In this document: positions 1 to 5,287 of the stretch, one piece after another
How positions within the stretch are numbered: the stretch's first letter is position 1
How the letters are laid out: each line of letters starts with the position of its first letter
Origin: DASPXY01 sp038227745
GTDB taxonomy: Bacteria > Planctomycetota > Planctomycetia > Gemmatales > Gemmataceae
Direction: 5' to 3'
DNA length: 5,287 bases
Assembly (NCBI GenBank): GCA_038227745.1
Contig: JBBRPS010000705.1
Span: forward strand, 1 to 5,287
The notes under the pieces: generated by a model
Database searches by the model: none
What the model was told of the DNA's origin: nothing
The model's input: only the letters and a program-made list of their open reading frames with translations
Position numbers and translations under genes: made by a program

Positions 1-272
1 GAGACCGCCAAGGGCTTTGTCGCCGCCTGCCTGCCCAAGCGTCGCCGCCCCGGCCAGAGCGTGCAGGGCTTCCACAAGGCCCTCGCCCGGCTCCCTCTGC
101 CCGTGCTCCGCGCCGTCGCGGCTGGCGGAAGCGGCGGCGGCGGCGCAGCGCGAAGGAGAAGCGGGTGTGGCCGCGGCGGGCGCCGCACAAGCCGCCGAAG
201 CCACCCCGCCTCCTCACGCTGGGAGAAGAGGAGAAAGCCAGGATTTTACGCCACCAAACGTCACTGGAGTGA
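1..272 (+). pseudogene. Degenerate transposase remnant (internally deleted or frameshifted)
   Basis: The gene enters from the left edge and is not intact. Frame 1 (bases 1 to about 123) reads ETAKGFVAACLPKRRRPGQS and then VQGFHKALARLPLPVLRAVA. This resembles the N-terminal part of the DDE transposases (IS4-like) that are abundant in planctomycetes. From about base 129 the plausible coding frame is frame 3, which gives a basic, proline-rich tail (KRVWPRRAPHKPPKPPRLL, then TLGEEEKARILRHQTSLE) ending at TGA 270-272; such tails are common at the C terminus of these transposases. The DDE catalytic core that should lie between the two pieces is absent, so this is probably an internally deleted, inactive insertion sequence. 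The frame change falls in a GCG/CGG-rich stretch around 124-146. Family assignment is from memory of similar proteins. The alternative is simply non-coding GC-rich sequence. I see no terminal inverted repeat or target duplication, because the left end lies outside the window. Confidence 0.45.
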
Positions 273-350
273 GGGGAATCGTTACTGGCATTGCATGGCA
301 CCACCAGGTTACTTTCCATTTCGTGAGGGATCTTTCACGGGAGTACGTCC

Positions 351-722
351 ATGGTCGGCTGTGAACAGGGTTACCTGTGCGACGTCTGCGGCGAGGATGT
401 CGAGCAGATCACCGACTCCGACCTGTACCTGCGCTACGTCCTGGGCGAGGTGTCGCCGCTGGAGCTGCCGACGCTCCGCGAGCGGCACATCCGCTGCAAT
501 CCGGCGACGGCCCAGTACATCGTCGATCCCGCGTTTCCGCCGATCCACTGCGAGGGGCTGTTCGCCAAGGAAAACCTCGACGCGGCGTTCGTGGCGGAGC
601 AGGGAGAGCGCGTGACGCGGGCGTGGCGGCGGCTGCAGCAACTCCCGACGCTCGGCCTGCCGATCACCGAGTACCCGCTGCCCGAAGTGCAGGAGGCGTG
701 GCGCGCCCGGGCGGGCGGGTGA
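351..722 (+). CDS. Conserved planctomycete-type small protein with Cys/His pairs, function unknown
   Basis: This encodes a 123-residue soluble protein with no signal peptide or membrane segment. The ATG at 351 follows a Shine-Dalgarno-like GGGAG (339-343) with 7-base spacing. Cysteines at positions 4, 10 and 13 (the latter two forming CDVC), His46 and Cys49 (HIRC) and His66-Cys67 could form a metal site, most simply zinc; that is inference from spacing only. The centre contains ITDSDLYLRYVLGEV and a block around RHIRCNPATAQYIVDP. The C-terminal third is rich in charged and aromatic residues (VTRAWRRLQQL) and contains LPITEYPLPEV. I recognise the overall pattern as a protein found repeatedly in planctomycete genomes without assigned function, but I cannot name a domain. 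It sits alone between a transposase remnant and a palindromic intergenic region. The reading frame and ribosome site are convincing; the function is unknown. Confidence 0.78.
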   Translation: MVGCEQGYLCDVCGEDVEQITDSDLYLRYVLGEVSPLELPTLRERHIRCNPATAQYIVDPAFPPIHCEGLFAKENLDAAFVAEQGERVTRAWRRLQQLPTLGLPITEYPLPEVQEAWRARAGG

Positions 723-765
723 CACCCCAACGCCTCCGAACGGTTGCGTCCGCTGCTCCCGGGCG

Positions 766-904
766 GTATTACACCGGCGTGGAAGTTCCTCACACAAGCC
801 CGACGCGCCAGCGAGGGGTTCCTCGCTGGCGCGTCGGGCTTGTGTGCGCGGTCCCTCGCTGGCGCGTCGGGCTTGTGTGAGGATCTTCCACGCCGGTGTA
901 ATAC
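766..904. repeat. Nested palindromic intergenic repeat with 52-bp arms and three copies of a 26-bp unit
   Basis: Bases 766-817 are the reverse complement of 853-904 at 51 of 52 positions; the only mismatch is T786 against A884. Within this, a 26-bp unit occurs three times: inverted at 791-816, and direct at 821-846 and 854-879, the direct copies being 33 bases apart. The first two copies form a perfect 26-bp stem around the four-base loop GGTT (817-820). Copy 1 can pair with either copy 2 (short hairpin) or copy 3 (long hairpin that includes the outer arms), so two mutually exclusive structures are possible. The element lies between the small protein and the propeller gene and ends 63 bases before the latter's ATG. 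It has no T-tract and no open frame I believe in. It belongs to the same family as the copy at 5238-5287, and translated shadows of it look like spurious proteins I remember from Gemmata genomes, which suggests a dispersed repeat. Confidence 0.9.
791..846. repeat. Perfect 26-bp hairpin with GGTT loop inside the nested repeat
   Basis: Arms 791-816 and 821-846 are exact reverse complements around a four-base loop. This is the core module of the larger element and the part that recurs, with base changes, at the right end of the window. As RNA it would be a very stable GC-rich hairpin and could stall polymerase or protect the 3' end of the upstream transcript, but there is no following U-run, so it does not match a classical intrinsic terminator. 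Confidence 0.9.
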
Positions 905-967
905 AACAGTCCCTCAGCCGCGGTTCGAGCGAACGGCGGCGCACCTTCCGCACCTGGGAGACCGACC

Positions 968-4063
<3,096 letters not shown>

Positions 4064-4075
4064 GCGGTTGCGCCT

Positions 4076-4132
4076 CGTGGGTCAGGACTCCGATCCTGAC
4101 ATGACTTGTCAGGATCGGAGTCCTGACCCACG
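4076..4132. repeat. Perfect 26-bp-stem palindrome downstream of the propeller gene
   Basis: Bases 4076-4101 are the exact reverse complement of 4107-4132, with loop TGACT (4102-4106). It starts 13 bases after the propeller stop codon and ends 108 bases before the sigma-factor start. Its sequence is unrelated to the 766-904 family. The position suits a transcript 3' end or a barrier to read-through, but there is no T-tract straight after the stem; the nearest run is TTTT at 4150-4153. A dispersed palindromic repeat that may double as a Rho-independent-like or RNA-stabilising structure is the best description. Confidence 0.88.
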
Positions 4133-4196
4133 GACCGACCCGAGAAAACTTTTCGCCCGAAGGACGAAACCGTTCCCCTCCCCCGCGCCCTCCATG

Positions 4197-4202
4197 TAGA
4201 AT
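4197..4202 (+). promoter_or_regulatory. Possible -10 element upstream of the sigma-factor gene
   Basis: TAGAAT matches the housekeeping -10 consensus at five of six positions and stands out in an otherwise GC-rich stretch, 38 bases before the sigma-factor ATG. There is no good -35 hexamer at the usual spacing (the bases there read TTCCCC), so this is only a weak candidate. Planctomycete promoters are poorly defined. Confidence 0.22.
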
Positions 4203-4240
4203 GAAGGCAGTCCACTCATCTCTGTAAGGGGACTGAACAG

Positions 4241-5173
4241 ATGGCGACGAAGCTGCTGCCCCCGACCGGCGGAGGCGCTCGCAGGCGCACCAGCCTGCAG
4301 ATCCTGCACCCGTTGAGCGACGCGCACCTCCTGGAGCGCTTCGTCAGCCGCCAGAGCGAGGCGGCGTTCGCCGTCCTCGTCGAGCGGCACGGCCCCCTCG
4401 TCCAGGGCGTGTGCCGGCGCGTGCTGCAGGACGCCCACGATGCCGAGGACGCCTTCCAGGCCGCCTTTCTCATCCTGGCCCGCAAGGCCCACACGATCCA
4501 CCAGCACCAGTCGCTCCCGAGTTGGCTCTACAAGGTCGCCTACCGCATCGCCCTCCGCGCCCGCTCGACCATCGTCCGGCGCCGCACCCAGGAGCGTGCG
4601 GCCATCCAGAGCGCCCCGCCGCCCTCGCCCGGCGAGGTCCTGCGCCGCGAACTCGGCGAAGTCCTCGACGAGGAGGTGCAGCGCCTCCCCGAGAAGTACC
4701 GCGCGCCCGTGCTGCTCTGCTATCTCCAGGGGCGGACGAACGAGGAGGCCGCCCAACAGCTGAGCTGCCCGACCGGGACGGTGAAGATTCGGCTGATGCG
4801 GGCGCGCGACCTGCTGCGCAAGCGGCTTGAGCGGCGCGGCGTCGGCCTGACCCTCACCGCCCTGACGGCCCTGCTGCTGGAGAACACCGCCAGCGCCGCG
4901 GTGCCGGCGGCCCTGGTCAGCGCCACCGCAAGCGCGGCGACGACGGGCGGGATGTCCGCGCCCGTTGCCGGCCTGGTGAAGGGGACGCTCACGGGGATGT
5001 GCCTGACGAAGTTGAAAGTCGCGGCGGCGCTGCTGCTGACCGTGCTGATCGGCACCACCGCGGACGGCCTGTCGCAGCGCGTCGCCGCGGCTGGCCCGGC
5101 CGAGATCAAGCAGCGCGACGTGGCGCCGCCCCTCTACGCCCCGCCCCCGGTGCAGGTCGCCGGCCGCCGTTGA
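4241..5173 (+). CDS. ECF-type RNA polymerase sigma factor with a hydrophobic C-terminal extension
   Basis: This encodes a 310-residue protein with ATG at 4241, preceded by AAGGGGA (4226-4232) with 8-base spacing. Region 2, which binds core polymerase and the -10 element, spans about residues 30-112 and includes LVERHGPLVQGVCRRVL, DAEDAFQAAFLILARK and SWLYKVAYRIALRAR. A linker follows at 113-133. Region 4, which reads the -35 element, spans about 134-197 with LPEKYRAPVLLCYLQG and a helix-turn-helix (TNEEAAQQLSCPTGTVKIRL). Ordinary ECF factors stop near here. This one continues for about 110 residues: an Ala-rich stretch (203-232), then KLTVLI-like hydrophobic residues within KLKVAAALLLTVLIG (257-271), probably one membrane helix, and a short Pro-rich tail. 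Such extended sigma factors are common in planctomycetes, where the tail may act as a built-in anti-sigma or tether. No separate anti-sigma gene is visible in the 114 bases that follow. Target promoters are unknown. Confidence 0.94.
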   Translation: MATKLLPPTGGGARRRTSLQILHPLSDAHLLERFVSRQSEAAFAVLVERHGPLVQGVCRRVLQDAHDAEDAFQAAFLILARKAHTIHQHQSLPSWLYKVAYRIALRARSTIVRRRTQERAAIQSAPPPSPGEVLRRELGEVLDEEVQRLPEKYRAPVLLCYLQGRTNEEAAQQLSCPTGTVKIRLMRARDLLRKRLERRGVGLTLTALTALLLENTASAAVPAALVSATASAATTGGMSAPVAGLVKGTLTGMCLTKLKVAAALLLTVLIGTTADGLSQRVAAAGPAEIKQRDVAPPLYAPPPVQVAGRR

Positions 5174-5202
5174 GACACGGTTTGCAGACCAGGCGAGCGA
5201 GG

Positions 5203-5218
5203 GGCGTATTATTACGCC
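5203..5218. repeat. Short hairpin with TTAT loop after the sigma-factor gene
   Basis: GGCGTA (5203-5208) pairs with TACGCC (5213-5218) around TTAT. It begins 30 bases after the sigma-factor stop. GTATTA at 5206-5211 echoes the GTATTA at 766-771, which begins the outer arm of the other repeat, at a similar distance from the shared ACAAGCC motif (32 versus 28 bases). It may therefore be the outer part of a second, diverged element rather than an independent signal. Confidence 0.55.
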
Positions 5219-5237
5219 AGCGAAGGGGGCAGGTCCC

Positions 5238-5287
5238 ACAAGCCTGAAGCGCCAGCGAAGGACTTCCCCTTCGCTGGCGCTTCAGGC
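5238..5287. repeat. Variant copy of the 766-904 repeat family, cut by the window edge
   Basis: Bases 5242-5261 pair perfectly with 5268-5287 (20 bp) around the six-base loop ACTTCC. The left arm shares ACAAGCC and GCGCCAGCGA with the 791-816 unit but carries C-to-T, C-to-A and an extra A, and the right arm carries the matching complementary changes. The stem probably continues past base 5287, because the bases before 5242 (CCCACAA) would pair with the TTGTG-type sequence that ends the other copies. Confidence 0.85.

Noticed and set aside
322..339. CGTGA/TCACG hairpin just before the 351 gene, possibly a regulatory leader
   Set aside because: A 5-bp stem with an 8-base loop is weak and expected by chance; nothing else supports a riboswitch or attenuator.
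766..904. CRISPR array
   Set aside because: There are only three units, one of them inverted, with spacers of 4 and 7 bases; no spacer-sized unique sequences and no cas genes.
923..934. GTTCG-AG-CGAAC palindrome upstream of the propeller gene, possibly an operator
   Set aside because: It has only 5-bp arms with a 2-base loop and no second copy near the other genes, so it cannot be told from chance.
4143..4169. A/T-containing stretch with GAAAACTTTTC, considered as a terminator tail for the 4076-4132 stem
   Set aside because: The T-run begins 18 bases after the stem, too far for a classical intrinsic terminator, and its own fold has a one-base loop.

Overview
The window is GC-rich and looks like a chromosomal segment of a planctomycete, most likely of the Gemmata lineage. 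This rests on four things seen together: an ECF-type sigma factor with a hydrophobic C-terminal extension, a large secreted sortilin/BNR-type propeller protein, a small cysteine-containing protein of planctomycete type, and intergenic palindromes whose translated shadows resemble spurious proteins I remember from Gemmata genomes. The assignment comes from pattern recognition, not from a search.

Layout, left to right, all genes on the + strand: (1) 1-272, the broken end of a transposase-like gene in which an N-terminal-looking piece and a C-terminal-looking piece lie in different frames; (2) 351-722, a 123-residue protein with paired Cys/His residues; (3) 766-904, a nested palindrome built from three copies of a 26-bp unit inside longer outer arms; (4) 968-4063, a 1031-residue exported beta-propeller protein with about eleven Asp-box-like motifs, a PDZ-like domain inserted in the propeller and a C-terminal Ig/FlgD-like region; (5) 4076-4132, a second, unrelated palindrome with a perfect 26-bp stem; (6) 4241-5173, an ECF sigma factor with a probable membrane segment near its C terminus; (7) 5203-5287, a small hairpin followed by a variant copy of the first palindrome family, cut by the window edge.

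The genes do not form an obvious operon. Each intact gene is followed by 114-245 bp containing palindromes, and each has its own Shine-Dalgarno-like sequence. The sigma factor could regulate exported or envelope proteins such as the neighbouring propeller protein, but nothing in the sequence demonstrates that link.

The points most worth a second look are the compensatory base changes between the two copies of the 766-904 / 5238-5287 repeat family, the abrupt change from GTC to GTG valine codons near base 3311 inside the propeller gene, and the PDZ-like insertion in the propeller. I did not find a clearly new defence, CRISPR or biosynthetic system.
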